44,956 nucleotides of DNA from an uncultured Erysipelotrichaceae bacterium (lineage in GTDB: Bacteria; Bacillota_I; Bacilli_A; RF39; UBA660): contig CACZST010000010.1 of NCBI GenBank assembly GCA_902783895.1, positions 1 through 44,956 on the forward strand, read 5' to 3'. Of this stretch, positions 33,515 to 42,345 are shown one piece after another (positions within the stretch are counted from its first letter, which is position 1; every line of letters starts with the position of its first letter). The translations under genes and the position numbers were made by a program. The notes under the pieces are model-generated. The model ran no database searches, was not told the origin of the DNA, and saw nothing but the letters and a program-made list of their open reading frames with translations.

Positions 33515-33864
33515 TGTTATAACAATATTTGACATTTATTTTACAATGATATAAAGATATTATTAATTTTTAAAAAAAATACTTTTTAGTGTTGTTTTAA
33601 GTGGTTAATTCACTTTTTATTTTTGCGTTTTATATATTACATATTGTTATATTTAGTGATATTTTATTGTACTTAGAAAAAAAGTGTGTTATTCTTATGG
33701 TAGGAAGATATTTGTCTTCTTATATACATGAATTTATTTGTGTATATGCAGTATGTTGTACGTTGTATTACGATGTATAAGTTTTAAACATTTATAACTT
33801 TAACATCTCTTAAAATTGTCTATTATATTTATAATAGAAATCTAAAAGGTTGGGAGGTGATATT
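33515..33864. other. 350-bp intergenic region before the exported-peptide operon
   Basis: Very AT-rich. TTGACA at 33535 with TATAAA 15 bp later is a weak promoter candidate. A short hairpin (GAAGA-TATTTG-TCTTC) lies near 33702-33717. A 27-codon ATG frame at 33697 has no ribosome binding site. I see no RNA gene or riboswitch. The long gap and the lower order of the DNA suggest a regulatory region or a gene-insertion boundary. Confidence 0.4.
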
Positions 33865-34257
33865 ATGAAAAAAATTAAAATAGTTGTTTCATTATTTGCA
33901 ATTAGTTTTATTTTTTCTGTTACCGGTGTTAATGCTGCATATCATTCTTTTATAGGTATAACTATACCAAGTATGAGTGGTACATATACAAGTGATAGTG
34001 TATATAAGAATACTATAAGTAATCAAACAGTGAAAAAGAATGGTGCGAAGGATAATCTTTCTGGTGATGAAAGAGCTATTCAATCTAGATTAAATGGAAT
34101 AGGTGCATCATATATTGATGTTGCAACTAGTTATAGAACGCTTGCTAATAATGGATCTTTAGGCCAGATTCCTGGTGATTATAAGATTGAATTTAAAGCA
34201 AAAAAATGGACTGCTTCATCTGTTACTTTTTCTGGTTCATGGATTTTAGATAATTAA
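33865..34257 (+). CDS. Exported small protein of an ABC-transporter operon, bacteriocin-like candidate
   Basis: The 130-aa product begins with a Sec signal peptide (MKKIKIVVSLFAISFIFSVT, probable cleavage after VNA near residue 23). The mature part of about 107 aa has no cysteine, is rich in Ser, Thr, Gly and Asn, and ends FSGSWILDN. I do not recognise the family. A strong GGGAGGTGAT ribosome binding site and a downstream partial terminator suggest high expression relative to the three permeases and ATPase behind it. That layout is common for secreted bacteriocins or signal peptides with their export/immunity ABC system (compare the lactococcin 972 group), but the sequence match is not clear. 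Confidence 0.65.
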   Translation: MKKIKIVVSLFAISFIFSVTGVNAAYHSFIGITIPSMSGTYTSDSVYKNTISNQTVKKNGAKDNLSGDERAIQSRLNGIGASYIDVATSYRTLANNGSLGQIPGDYKIEFKAKKWTASSVTFSGSWILDN

Positions 34258-34272
34258 TATATGTAGTGAATG

Positions 34273-34316
34273 ATGAGAAAATAATAGTGATATCGTTTTC
34301 TCATTTTATTTTTATT
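34273..34316 (+). terminator. Partial terminator between exported peptide and ABC genes
   Basis: ATGAGAAAA (34273-34281) and TTTTCTCAT (34296-34304) form a perfect 9-bp stem with a 14-nt loop, followed by a T-rich tract. It may reduce read-through into the permease genes. Confidence 0.65.
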
Positions 34317-34339
34317 AAAAAGAATCGAGGTGTTCAACT

Positions 34340-35149
34340 TTGAATTGGGTTAAAAGAAATATCTTTTTTGTTATATCGTTTTCTATTTTACTTTTTTGGA
34401 TGTTATTTGAAATAGTAAAAACATATCCTATTTATTTATCTTGTGATACAACTGATCCTGTTTTATTTTTTTATATTATATTTGGAAATAGTAGTTTATC
34501 TTTTCTGCCTTTAATTTCACCTATTTTTATTGTTGTGCCAGCAATATTTAATTTTCATCAGAAATTGCATAGTGGTTTTATGGAATACTATTTAACTAGG
34601 GAAAGTTATGATAAATATATAAAAAAGGAATTTAATAATTCTATAATATGTTCGGTAATTTTTCCTTTAATAATTATTATTTTCTTAGTTATTGGCTGTA
34701 TTTTAAATGGAAATATTGATTTTGGTTCTGGTAGTTTTTTGTATGGTTATTATCCATCGCCACCTGTAAAATATATTTCTATTATTTGGATATTTATGCT
34801 TATATATATATTGAATATTTGGCTTCAAAGTATTTTTTATATTAATGTTGGATTAATTATTTCGAAGAAACATTCCAGTTTTTTAATAACTGTGATATTG
34901 TCTTTTATTTCTTTTATAATAATGAATATTATATTTGAGGTTTTTATCGGTAATTTATTATTAGCTAGAATTCTTAATATACATAATGTTACTGATACTT
35001 TAAATTTATTTAATTATTGGATTTATGATGGCATTAATAATTTATGGCTATCTACTTTATTTTCTTTATTATTATGTGTGGGTTCATTAGTGGTATTCTA
35101 TTTTACTTATAAAAATAAAGAAGGAGTTGTAATTGAAGGTGAAAAGTAG
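34340..35149 (+). CDS. ABC transporter permease-like membrane protein (first of three)
   Basis: This 269-aa polytopic membrane protein has about six hydrophobic segments and starts at TTG after GAGGTG. It shows no motif I can name. The arrangement, with two further membrane proteins and an ABC ATPase, suggests the ABC-2-type permease group found in peptide export or antibiotic-peptide resistance. Hydrophobic segments lie near residues 8-27, 45-72, 100-122, 146-168, 177-205 and 237-257. Its end overlaps the next gene by 17 nt. Confidence 0.65.
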   Translation: MNWVKRNIFFVISFSILLFWMLFEIVKTYPIYLSCDTTDPVLFFYIIFGNSSLSFLPLISPIFIVVPAIFNFHQKLHSGFMEYYLTRESYDKYIKKEFNNSIICSVIFPLIIIIFLVIGCILNGNIDFGSGSFLYGYYPSPPVKYISIIWIFMLIYILNIWLQSIFYINVGLIISKKHSSFLITVILSFISFIIMNIIFEVFIGNLLLARILNIHNVTDTLNLFNYWIYDGINNLWLSTLFSLLLCVGSLVVFYFTYKNKEGVVIEGEK

Positions 35150-35891
35150 TTTTAAATATATTTTTGAAAACTGGAAATATTCTTTAAATACATCACTATT
35201 TACAATTATATTTATATTATCTATGGTTCTTGCTGTTTATGGCGGAATACAAATGGGTTTTAAGTATGATTATATTACAGTTTTTATTTCTGTTTTGAAC
35301 CAAAATTTTTATTCTGTTGTTCTTTTGCTTGTTGTTTTATTAAATACAGTAAATATTAACAATATATTTTCTAAAAATGAATTTTATATTATTAGATGTG
35401 AAACAAAGAAAAAATATTTAATTGATCTTATAAAAAATGTTTTGTTTGGAAATTTTTGTCTTTTTGTTTTAAATATATTATTATTAATGATTGTATTAAA
35501 TGTTACTTGTGCTGGTGGGAATGTTTATATTCAGGTTTATAAAGATATTCCAAATATTGTTTCTTTAGTATTTTTAATTATTAAATTTTTGTTATTAACT
35601 GAGGTTATTTCAATTTTTAATGTATTACTGCTTAAGGTAGTGGATAATAAAATTGTTATTTTTTTAAATATATTATTAATTGTTTCTAATCTTTTAATTC
35701 CAATATCTGATAGTGAAATCACTAATGTTTTTCAGCTTCCTTTATTTATTAATAGTTATTATAGGATAGGTGGGTACAGTGGTTTACTATTTGAAATACT
35801 ATGTTTTTTATTATATTTAAGTTTACTTTTATTATTTACATATTATTTATATAAGTTTGTTATAAGAAAAATGAGAAAGGTTATAGAATAA
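35133..35891 (+). CDS. ABC transporter permease-like membrane protein (second of three)
   Basis: This 252-aa membrane protein, starting at TTG and overlapping the preceding gene by 17 nt, has about six hydrophobic segments and a basic C-terminus (YKFVIRKMRKVIE). No family motif is recognised. Its stop overlaps the next start by one base (TAATG), which indicates coupled translation in one complex. Confidence 0.65.
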   Translation: MKVKSSFKYIFENWKYSLNTSLFTIIFILSMVLAVYGGIQMGFKYDYITVFISVLNQNFYSVVLLLVVLLNTVNINNIFSKNEFYIIRCETKKKYLIDLIKNVLFGNFCLFVLNILLLMIVLNVTCAGGNVYIQVYKDIPNIVSLVFLIIKFLLLTEVISIFNVLLLKVVDNKIVIFLNILLIVSNLLIPISDSEITNVFQLPLFINSYYRIGGYSGLLFEILCFLLYLSLLLLFTYYLYKFVIRKMRKVIE

Positions 35892-36547
35892 TGCGTTATA
35901 TTTTTATTAATGATTTATTTCGTTTTTTTAAGGAAAATATTAAAATAATCATTACTTATTTTATGATTATATTTGCTTCTTCATATGTACGATTACTTAC
36001 TGATAATTTTTTAAATCAAGACTCTTTTTTAGATATTATTGGTTTAAATTTCTCTTTGAATGGTAGTATTTGGCAGATTTTGTTTACTTGTTTAAATATT
36101 GGTTTTTATATATTTTTAGCAATAAAAGTTTTTGAAAATAATTTATCGAGTGGTTCTGAGAATGTATTTTTGAGGGTGAGTAAAGGAAAATGGTATATTT
36201 ATAAGGTTATTTCAATATTAATTATTACTTTTTTAGTTATGTTTGTTTGTTATTTATTAATGTTTATTATATATGGATATAAGATTAATTATGGTATGAT
36301 TTTTATTTATAATTATATATATTTTATTTTTATTGAAATTTTTTCAATTTTACTTTATATATTTTATTATAATTTTAAAAAATTATTTGTAATAATATTT
36401 ATTTTATTGTTTTTAATAATTAAATATTTAATAATAGATTTTAGGTTAATTAACCATTATATTTTTATTATATTTGGGTTATTTGTTTTTATAAATATAT
36501 TTATTTATTTGCTTATTAGATTTAAAAAGATAGATATTTTAAAATAG
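35891..36547 (+). CDS. ABC transporter permease-like membrane protein (third of three)
   Basis: This 218-aa membrane protein is almost wholly hydrophobic, very rich in Ile, Phe and Tyr, with about six helices. A basic segment (FLRVSKGKWYIYK) near residue 98 may contact the ATPase, like the coupling helix seen in many ABC-2 permeases. The start codon overlaps the previous stop. No family motif is recognised. Confidence 0.65.
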   Translation: MRYIFINDLFRFFKENIKIIITYFMIIFASSYVRLLTDNFLNQDSFLDIIGLNFSLNGSIWQILFTCLNIGFYIFLAIKVFENNLSSGSENVFLRVSKGKWYIYKVISILIITFLVMFVCYLLMFIIYGYKINYGMIFIYNYIYFIFIEIFSILLYIFYYNFKKLFVIIFILLFLIIKYLIIDFRLINHYIFIIFGLFVFINIFIYLLIRFKKIDILK

Positions 36548-36558
36548 GAGGTTTTTAT

Positions 36559-37194
36559 ATGAGAATAAAGGTAGAAAACTTAGCAAAAAAATTTCAAGAT
36601 CAAACTATCTTGAGGAATGTTAATTTAGATTTTAATGGTGGACATATTTATGGTATAGTGGGTAGAAATGGTAGTGGTAAAAGTGTTTTTATGAAGTTAC
36701 TTTGTGGTTTTTACAAGCCTACAGAGGGAACTATTTTATATGATAGTGTTGATATAAATTCTAATAATGTTTTTCCACCAAGTACACGTGCACTTATAGA
36801 AAAGCCAACATTTTTACCTGAACTTAGTGGATTTGAAAATTTAAAGTTACTTGCATCTATTCAAAACAAAATTGATGATGAAAAAATAATTGAAACAATG
36901 AGAAAGCTTAATTTGTATGATGAAAGAAATAAAAAATATTCTAAATATTCTCTTGGTACAAAACAAAAATTAGGAATTGTTCAGGTTTTAATGGAAAATC
37001 CAGAAGTTATGATTTTTGACGAGCCTATGAATGGTATAGAAAACGAAACTGTAAAAATTATTAGGGATATTTTAATCACTGAAAAAGGTAAAGGTAAATT
37101 AATAATTGTTGCTTCACATATAAAGGAAGATATTGATAATCTTGCTGACGAAGTGTTTGAAGTAGATAATGGGTATATAAATAAACGAAAATAA
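36559..37194 (+). CDS. ABC transporter ATP-binding protein (BcrA-like)
   Basis: This 211-aa nucleotide-binding subunit energises the transport complex. It has Walker A GRNGSGKS (near residues 36-43), the signature YSLGTKQKLG (near 130-139, in place of LSGGQ, as in bacitracin- and lantibiotic-resistance ATPases), Walker B VMIFDEPMNGIE (near 151-162) and an H-loop (ASHIKED). It is the last gene of the operon, 11 nt after the third permease, with an AGGAGG ribosome binding site. Confidence 0.88.
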   Translation: MRIKVENLAKKFQDQTILRNVNLDFNGGHIYGIVGRNGSGKSVFMKLLCGFYKPTEGTILYDSVDINSNNVFPPSTRALIEKPTFLPELSGFENLKLLASIQNKIDDEKIIETMRKLNLYDERNKKYSKYSLGTKQKLGIVQVLMENPEVMIFDEPMNGIENETVKIIRDILITEKGKGKLIIVASHIKEDIDNLADEVFEVDNGYINKRK

Positions 37195-37217
37195 TTTTTA
37201 ATCTTAAAAATTATTTT
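37188..37217 (+). terminator. Terminator of the ABC operon
   Basis: A long AT-rich inverted repeat (AAATAATTTTTAA-tc-TTAAAAATTATTT) ends in T residues, directly past the ATPase stop codon. Confidence 0.55.
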
Positions 37218-37239
37218 TTATATCCTTATTTTTATATAC

Positions 37240-37268
37240 TTGTGTTTTTTGTATAGACATGCTAAAAT
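37240..37268 (+). promoter_or_regulatory. uvrB promoter
   Basis: TTGTGT (37240-37245), a 17-nt spacer ending in TGC, and TAAAAT (37263-37268) lie 45 nt before the start codon. Only half of a LexA-type site (GAAC, 37274-37277) is seen nearby, so SOS control is not supported. Confidence 0.55.
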
Positions 37269-37313
37269 AGTTTGAACATTATTTATGAAGATGATAAGAA
37301 GGGATGTGAAAAT

Positions 37314-39263
37314 ATGTTTAAAATACATTCTAAATTTAGTCCTAATGGCGATCAGCCACAGGCAATAGATAAACTTGTTGAAGGTATTAATGAAGGCAAG
37401 AAAAATCAAGTTTTACTTGGAGCAACTGGTACAGGTAAAACATTTACTATAGCTAATGTTATTGAAAAAGTTCAAAAACCTACTTTGGTTTTAGCGCATA
37501 ATAAGACTTTAGCTGGACAGTTATATGCGGAGTTAAAAGAATTATTTCCTGATAACCATGTAGAATATTTTGTATCTTATTATGATTATTATCAACCGGA
37601 AGCTTATGTTGCTAAAACAGATACTTATATAGAGAAAGATGCATCTATTAATGATGAAATAGATGAACTTAGACATGCGGCAACAGCTGCTTTAGTATCT
37701 TCTAAAGATGTAATTGTTGTTGCATCTGTTTCATGTATATATGGTATAGGTGAGATTTCTGATTATCGTGATAAAATGTTATTCTTTAGTGTTGGTGAAG
37801 AAATTGATAGGGATAAGGTTATAGAAAAATTAATAAATATGCTTTATGAAAGAAATGATATTGATTTAAAAAGAGGCACTTTTAGGGTACGTGGAGATGT
37901 TTTGGAAATTATTCCTATTGGTCAGCATGCACATGGGGTTAGAATTGAATTTTTTGGTGATGAAATTGAACGTATAAGTGAGTTTGATTTAGTTACAGGC
38001 GCAATTACTAGTGATAAAAAAACATATACAATATTTCCTGCTAGCCATTTCGTTACTAGTGAGGATAAGCTTAAAATTGCTATTAAATCTATAAAAGAAG
38101 AGCTTGATAATCAGCTTAATAAATTTCAAAGTGAAAATAAATTACTTGAATATCAAAGGCTTAAAGAAAGAACTAATTATGATATTGAGATGCTTGAAGA
38201 AACTGGTTTTTGTAGAGGGGTAGAAAATTATTCAGCTCCGCTTTCACTTAGAAAACCAGGAGAAACACCAACTACGTTAATTGATTTCTTTGGTGATGAT
38301 TTTTTACTTGTTGTTGATGAGTCACATGTTACATTACCACAAGTTAAAGCAATGTATAATGGGGATAGAATGCGAAAGATGTCTTTGGTTGATTATGGAT
38401 TTAGACTTCCAAGTGCTCTTGATAATAGACCACTTAAATTTGAAGAGTTTGAGAAGAAAATAAAACAAGCGGTTTATATTTCAGCGACACCAGGTGATTA
38501 TGAACTTGATAAATGTAATCATGAGGTTGTTGAACAAATTATTAGACCTACTGGTCTTTTGGATCCGAAAATTGAAGTTAAACCACAAGCGAATCAAATT
38601 GATGATTTAGTAAGTCAGATTAACAAGCAGATAGATAAAAATGAGCGAACTTTAATTACAACATTGACTATTAGAATGGCTGAAGAGCTTACAATGTATT
38701 TGAAAAAATTAAATATTAAGGTTGCTTATTTGCATAATGAAATTAAGACACTTGAACGCATGAGGATAATTAGAGATCTTCGTTTGGGTAAATATGATGT
38801 AGTTATTGGAATAAACTTACTTCGTGAGGGTATTGATATTCCTGAGGTTAGTTTAATTGCTATATTAGATGCAGATAAACAAGGATTTTTAAGAAGTGAG
38901 CGAAGCTTAATTCAAACAATAGGTAGGGCAGCTAGAAATGCAAATGGTAGAGTTATAATGTATGCAGATACTATAAGTCCTTCTATGGAAGCAGCTATTA
39001 AAGAAACAGAAAGAAGAAGAGTGATTCAAGAGAAATATAATAAAGATCATAATATTACTCCTAAGACTATTGTTAAAGAAATAAGGGATGTTGTTACTAA
39101 TAACAAAGTGGTAGAGGAGAAGGAAGAGAAGAAACTTACTAAGAAAGAGAAAGCTGATTTAATTGATAATATTGAAAGAGAAATGAAATTAGCAGCTAAA
39201 AATCTTGATTTTGAAAGAGCTATGGAACTTAGAGATGCTTTATTTGAACTTAAGAGTGAATAA
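37314..39263 (+). CDS. uvrB: Excinuclease ABC subunit B
   Basis: UvrB verifies DNA damage delivered by UvrA and recruits UvrC to cut. It has the helicase motif I ([11 protein letters not shown], residues about 37-47), the beta-hairpin region [11 protein letters not shown] (near 92-102), DESHVT, the SATPGDYE motif, [11 protein letters not shown], and the C-terminal UVR domain ([22 protein letters not shown]). The start at 37314 (649 aa) is chosen because the family starts at [17 protein letters not shown]; an in-frame TTG at 37272 adds 14 residues without a family match. uvrA, usually the next gene in Bacilli, is not here. Confidence 0.97.
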   Translation: MFKIHSKFSPNGDQPQAIDKLVEGINEGKKNQVLLGATGTGKTFTIANVIEKVQKPTLVLAHNKTLAGQLYAELKELFPDNHVEYFVSYYDYYQPEAYVAKTDTYIEKDASINDEIDELRHAATAALVSSKDVIVVASVSCIYGIGEISDYRDKMLFFSVGEEIDRDKVIEKLINMLYERNDIDLKRGTFRVRGDVLEIIPIGQHAHGVRIEFFGDEIERISEFDLVTGAITSDKKTYTIFPASHFVTSEDKLKIAIKSIKEELDNQLNKFQSENKLLEYQRLKERTNYDIEMLEETGFCRGVENYSAPLSLRKPGETPTTLIDFFGDDFLLVVDESHVTLPQVKAMYNGDRMRKMSLVDYGFRLPSALDNRPLKFEEFEKKIKQAVYISATPGDYELDKCNHEVVEQIIRPTGLLDPKIEVKPQANQIDDLVSQINKQIDKNERTLITTLTIRMAEELTMYLKKLNIKVAYLHNEIKTLERMRIIRDLRLGKYDVVIGINLLREGIDIPEVSLIAILDADKQGFLRSERSLIQTIGRAARNANGRVIMYADTISPSMEAAIKETERRRVIQEKYNKDHNITPKTIVKEIRDVVTNNKVVEEKEEKKLTKKEKADLIDNIEREMKLAAKNLDFERAMELRDALFELKSE

Positions 39264-39274
39264 CTCTTTTTTCT
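39252..39274 (+). terminator. uvrB terminator
   Basis: AAGAGT-gaata-ACTCTT plus T residues, overlapping the uvrB stop codon. Confidence 0.75.
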
Positions 39275-39288
39275 TTTTACTTTGAATA

Positions 39289-39297
39289 TGCTATAAT
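39289..39297 (+). promoter_or_regulatory. Extended -10 promoter before the yvlD-like gene
   Basis: TGCTATAAT lies 17 nt before the ATG of the holin-like gene, a close spacing that gives a very short leader. Confidence 0.55.
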
Positions 39298-39314
39298 GGT
39301 TGTAAGGTGATTTT

Positions 39315-39737
39315 ATGAAAAAGAAAATCAAAGGGGCTAATTTGTATAAGGTGTTTGATTGGGTGACAAAGATACTTGGGTATACTGTTATTTTAATGGC
39401 TACATCACTTTTATTTTCAAATACTTTATATATAGATAATGGTAATTTTGGAATATGGGCAGTTATTGCTTCAATATTGGTTTATTTACTTAATATGACA
39501 ATAAAACCATTTTTAGTATGGCTTACTATTCCTATTACTGGACTTACAATGGGACTTTTTTATCCTTTTATAAATCTAATTATTTTAAAAATTGTTAGTT
39601 TAATTTTATATGGTCATTTTGAAATATACGGGATTTGGTTTGCGGTAGTTGCAGCATTTTTAATTTCGGTTATGAATATAGTTGTAGATGATTTACTTGA
39701 TAAAGGAAGGAGAGAGATAAATGGATCCGGTGATTAA
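39315..39737 (+). CDS. YvlD/phage-holin-4-2-type membrane protein
   Basis: This 140-aa protein has four hydrophobic helices and the family motif region NMTIKPFLVWLTIPITGLTMGLFYPFINLIILKIV, typical of PF04020 (YvlD, Phage_holin_4_2). The function is uncertain; Bacillus YvlD belongs to an envelope-stress operon. It starts after AAGGTG and ends by overlapping lgt by 17 nt, so it probably shares the lgt transcript. The name holin refers only to the family; there is no phage context. Confidence 0.8.
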   Translation: MKKKIKGANLYKVFDWVTKILGYTVILMATSLLFSNTLYIDNGNFGIWAVIASILVYLLNMTIKPFLVWLTIPITGLTMGLFYPFINLIILKIVSLILYGHFEIYGIWFAVVAAFLISVMNIVVDDLLDKGRREINGSGD

Positions 39738-40524
39738 TTTAGGTATAATTGAAATACATTGGTATTCTATTTGTTTATTTATTGCTATTTTACTTGGTTC
39801 AAATGTTGTTATTAAAGAAGCAAAAAAATTTGGATATCAAGAAAATTTTATTGTGAATTTATTATTTTTTGGAATATTATTTGGTATTATTGGTGCGAGA
39901 TTATATTTTGTTTTCTTTAATTTTGATTATTATGGTCAGCATCCGTTTGATATATTTAAAGTATGGGAAGGTGGTTTAGCTATTCATGGGGGAATAATAG
40001 CAGCACTTATCTGTATTTTAATTTATTGTCACCAAAATAAAGTTAATACTTTGAAAATATTAGATTTTATAGTTGCTGGAGGTATTTTAGGTCAAGCTAT
40101 TGGAAGATGGGGTAATTTCTTTAATGGTGAGGCTCATGGTCCGGTTACAACGCTTGCTTATTTAAAAGATTTAGGTCTTCCTGATTTTATAATTAATGGA
40201 ATGCATATTGGAGGAAATTATTATATTCCAACATTTTTATATGAATCTATATGGTGTTTACTTGGATTTATTATTATGATTTTAATAAGACACAGAAAAT
40301 TTATGAAGGTAGGTTTTTTAACTAGTTTTTATTTAGTTTGGTATGGCTTTGAAAGATTTTTTATCGAAGGTTTAAGAACGGATAGTTTAATGCTTGGACC
40401 TATTAAGATGGCTCAAGTTATGAGTATTGTAATGGTGATAAGTGGTATTTTATTATTTATTATTTGTTTATTTAAATCAAAGAAATATAATGAGGTGGAA
40501 ACATGCGAAGAACAAAATGTTTAG
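39721..40524 (+). CDS. lgt: Prolipoprotein diacylglyceryl transferase
   Basis: Lgt attaches diacylglycerol to the lipobox cysteine of prolipoproteins (such as YidC and the small lipoprotein in this window). The Lgt signature GRWGNFFNGEAHG (residues about 127-139) is present, along with GIIGARLYFV, WEGGLAIHGGIIAA and a late arginine in EGLRTDSLM. It has seven hydrophobic helices. At 267 aa it is normal. An AAGGAGAG-type ribosome binding site lies within the preceding gene. Its end overlaps trxB by 22 nt. Confidence 0.96.
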   Translation: MDPVINLGIIEIHWYSICLFIAILLGSNVVIKEAKKFGYQENFIVNLLFFGILFGIIGARLYFVFFNFDYYGQHPFDIFKVWEGGLAIHGGIIAALICILIYCHQNKVNTLKILDFIVAGGILGQAIGRWGNFFNGEAHGPVTTLAYLKDLGLPDFIINGMHIGGNYYIPTFLYESIWCLLGFIIMILIRHRKFMKVGFLTSFYLVWYGFERFFIEGLRTDSLMLGPIKMAQVMSIVMVISGILLFIICLFKSKKYNEVETCEEQNV

Positions 40525-41393
40525 TTATTGGTGCCGGTCCTGCGGGAATAACTGCTGGAATTTATTTAAAAAGAGGCGGACTTGATCCAATTATTATTGA
40601 TAAAAATGCTCCAGGTGGACAGTTATTAAAAACTGGTGATATTGAAAATTATCCTGGTTTTGGAGTTATTAGTGGTCCTGAACTTGCGATAAATATGCTT
40701 AAAGGTCTTGATGATTTAGGAGTTAAACCTTTATATGACGAGGTAATTTCTGTTACAAAAAATAATGAATTTATTGTTAAAACCAAAAATGATGAAATAC
40801 ATGCGGAGCACATTATTGTGTGTACCGGCAAAGAAGTTGGTAAATTAGGTTTAGAAGATGAAGATAAATTAGTTGGCAGGGGTATAAGTTATTGTGCGAC
40901 ATGTGACGGATTTTTTTATAGGGATAAAATCACTGGTGTTGTTGGAGGCGGAAATTCTGCGGTAAGTGAAGCAATTTATTTATCTAATTTATGTGAAAAA
41001 GTTTATTTATTTGTTAGAAGCGACATAAAGGCTGATAATATTTTAGTTTCAAGAATGAAGGAGAGAGAAAATATTATTGTTTTAAAAGGTGTTACTATTA
41101 AAAAAATAAATCATGATGATACAGTAACTGGTGTATTACTTAATAATGATGAGGAAGTTTTACTTGATGGTTTATTTTTAGCAATTGGTGGTAAACCTAA
41201 TTTGAGCTTTTTATCTGATTTAAATTTAGATTTAGATAAAGGTTATATTAAAGTTGATAAAAATATGGAAAGTAACATACCGGGTCTTTATGCGGCTGGG
41301 GATGTTATTTTAAAAGATTTTTATCAAATAATTACAGCAGCAAATGATGGTGTAGTGGCAGCTTTAGATATTATAGAAAAAGAAGGTGATTAA
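40503..41393 (+). CDS. trxB: Thioredoxin reductase
   Basis: TrxB is an FAD/NADPH enzyme that reduces thioredoxin. It has the FAD motif VIGAGPAGITAGIYLKR (near residues 6-22), the redox-active pair CATCDGFF (near 132-139), the NAD motif VVGGGNSAVSEA (near 147-158) and the closing YAAGDV. The length of 296 aa is somewhat below the usual 310-320. It starts inside the lgt 3' end. In Bacillus, lgt, trxB, rapZ, yvcK and whiA form one locus; here rapZ is missing. Confidence 0.95.
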   Translation: MRRTKCLVIGAGPAGITAGIYLKRGGLDPIIIDKNAPGGQLLKTGDIENYPGFGVISGPELAINMLKGLDDLGVKPLYDEVISVTKNNEFIVKTKNDEIHAEHIIVCTGKEVGKLGLEDEDKLVGRGISYCATCDGFFYRDKITGVVGGGNSAVSEAIYLSNLCEKVYLFVRSDIKADNILVSRMKERENIIVLKGVTIKKINHDDTVTGVLLNNDEEVLLDGLFLAIGGKPNLSFLSDLNLDLDKGYIKVDKNMESNIPGLYAAGDVILKDFYQIITAANDGVVAALDIIEKEGD

Positions 41394-42341
41394 ATGAAAG
41401 CAGCAGTATTAGGAGGAGGTACTGGTTTAAGTACATTACTTAGAGGACTTAAGGAACTTCCATTTGATATATCAGCCATTGTTTCAGTTTGTGATGATGG
41501 TAGTAGTACTGGAAGACTTAGAGAAGAATTTCATACACCTGCGGTAGGTGATATAAGAAAAGTTTTAATAAGTTTATCGGAAGATGAAGATTCTGTTAGA
41601 CAACTTTTAGATTATAGATTTAAAACATCATCTGATTTAGATGGTCATGCTTTAGGAAATTTACTTTTAACAGGAGCCGCTGAGATAAAGGGAAACGTTT
41701 CTGAGGGAATTGAACTTGTTGGTTCTATTTTAAAATTAAAAGGTAAAGTAATTCCTCTTACTGAGGATAATGTTGTACTTGTTGGTGAGATGAAAGATGG
41801 TTCAGTCGTAGTTGGTGAACATAATATTACTGAATGTGGCAAGGGAATAAAAAGAGTTTTTTATGAAAAAACACCTAAGGTTAATTTAGATGTACTTAAG
41901 GCTATTAGACATGCTGATGTGATTATTTTAAGTATGGGAAGTTTATTTACAAGTATTATTCCTAATTTACTTTGTGACGAGGTAAAAAAAGAGATTGATA
42001 AAAGTCATGCGAAAATAATTTATGTTTGTAATGTAATGACACAACCTGGAGAAACTGATGGATTTAGGGTTAGTGATCATATTAAACTTTTAAATAGTTA
42101 TTTAGGAAAAAGAAAAGTTGATGCGGCTTTAGTTAATATAGGTGATATATCTTTAAATATATTAAATAAGTATGCAAATTCTGAGCAAAAAGATTTGGTA
42201 CTTGCCGATATAGAAGAAGTAGAAAAAATGAATGTTGATATAATTAAAAATGATTATATTACTATTTCTAATGGAACAATAAGACATAATACGCTTAGGG
42301 TTTCACTTGATATATTATCTTATTTATTAGATAGAAGGTGA
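41394..42341 (+). CDS. yvcK: YvcK/GlmR family gluconeogenesis factor (CofD-like)
   Basis: YvcK (GlmR, MgfK) is a UDP-sugar-binding protein of the CofD fold that supports cell-wall precursor supply when gluconeogenic carbon is used. The glycine-rich start GGGTGLSTLLRGLKE (residues about 7-21), VSVCDDGSSTGRLREEF (near 31-47), PAVGDIRK and CNVMTQPGETDGF match the family. It follows trxB directly, with no gap (TAA-ATG), and is followed by whiA. RapZ, which normally precedes it, is absent. Confidence 0.95.
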   Translation: MKAAVLGGGTGLSTLLRGLKELPFDISAIVSVCDDGSSTGRLREEFHTPAVGDIRKVLISLSEDEDSVRQLLDYRFKTSSDLDGHALGNLLLTGAAEIKGNVSEGIELVGSILKLKGKVIPLTEDNVVLVGEMKDGSVVVGEHNITECGKGIKRVFYEKTPKVNLDVLKAIRHADVIILSMGSLFTSIIPNLLCDEVKKEIDKSHAKIIYVCNVMTQPGETDGFRVSDHIKLLNSYLGKRKVDAALVNIGDISLNILNKYANSEQKDLVLADIEEVEKMNVDIIKNDYITISNGTIRHNTLRVSLDILSYLLDRR

Positions 42342-42345
42342 GTTT

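Noticed and set aside
33697-33780. 27-codon frame upstream of the peptide operon
   Set aside because: There is no ribosome binding site and no hydrophobic, leader-like or repeated pattern.
37270-37300. LexA box upstream of uvrB
   Set aside because: Only a GAAC half site is seen; the second half of the palindrome is missing.
39315-39737. Phage or prophage on the basis of a holin-like protein
   Set aside because: The family is a chromosomal YvlD type, and there are no other phage genes nearby.
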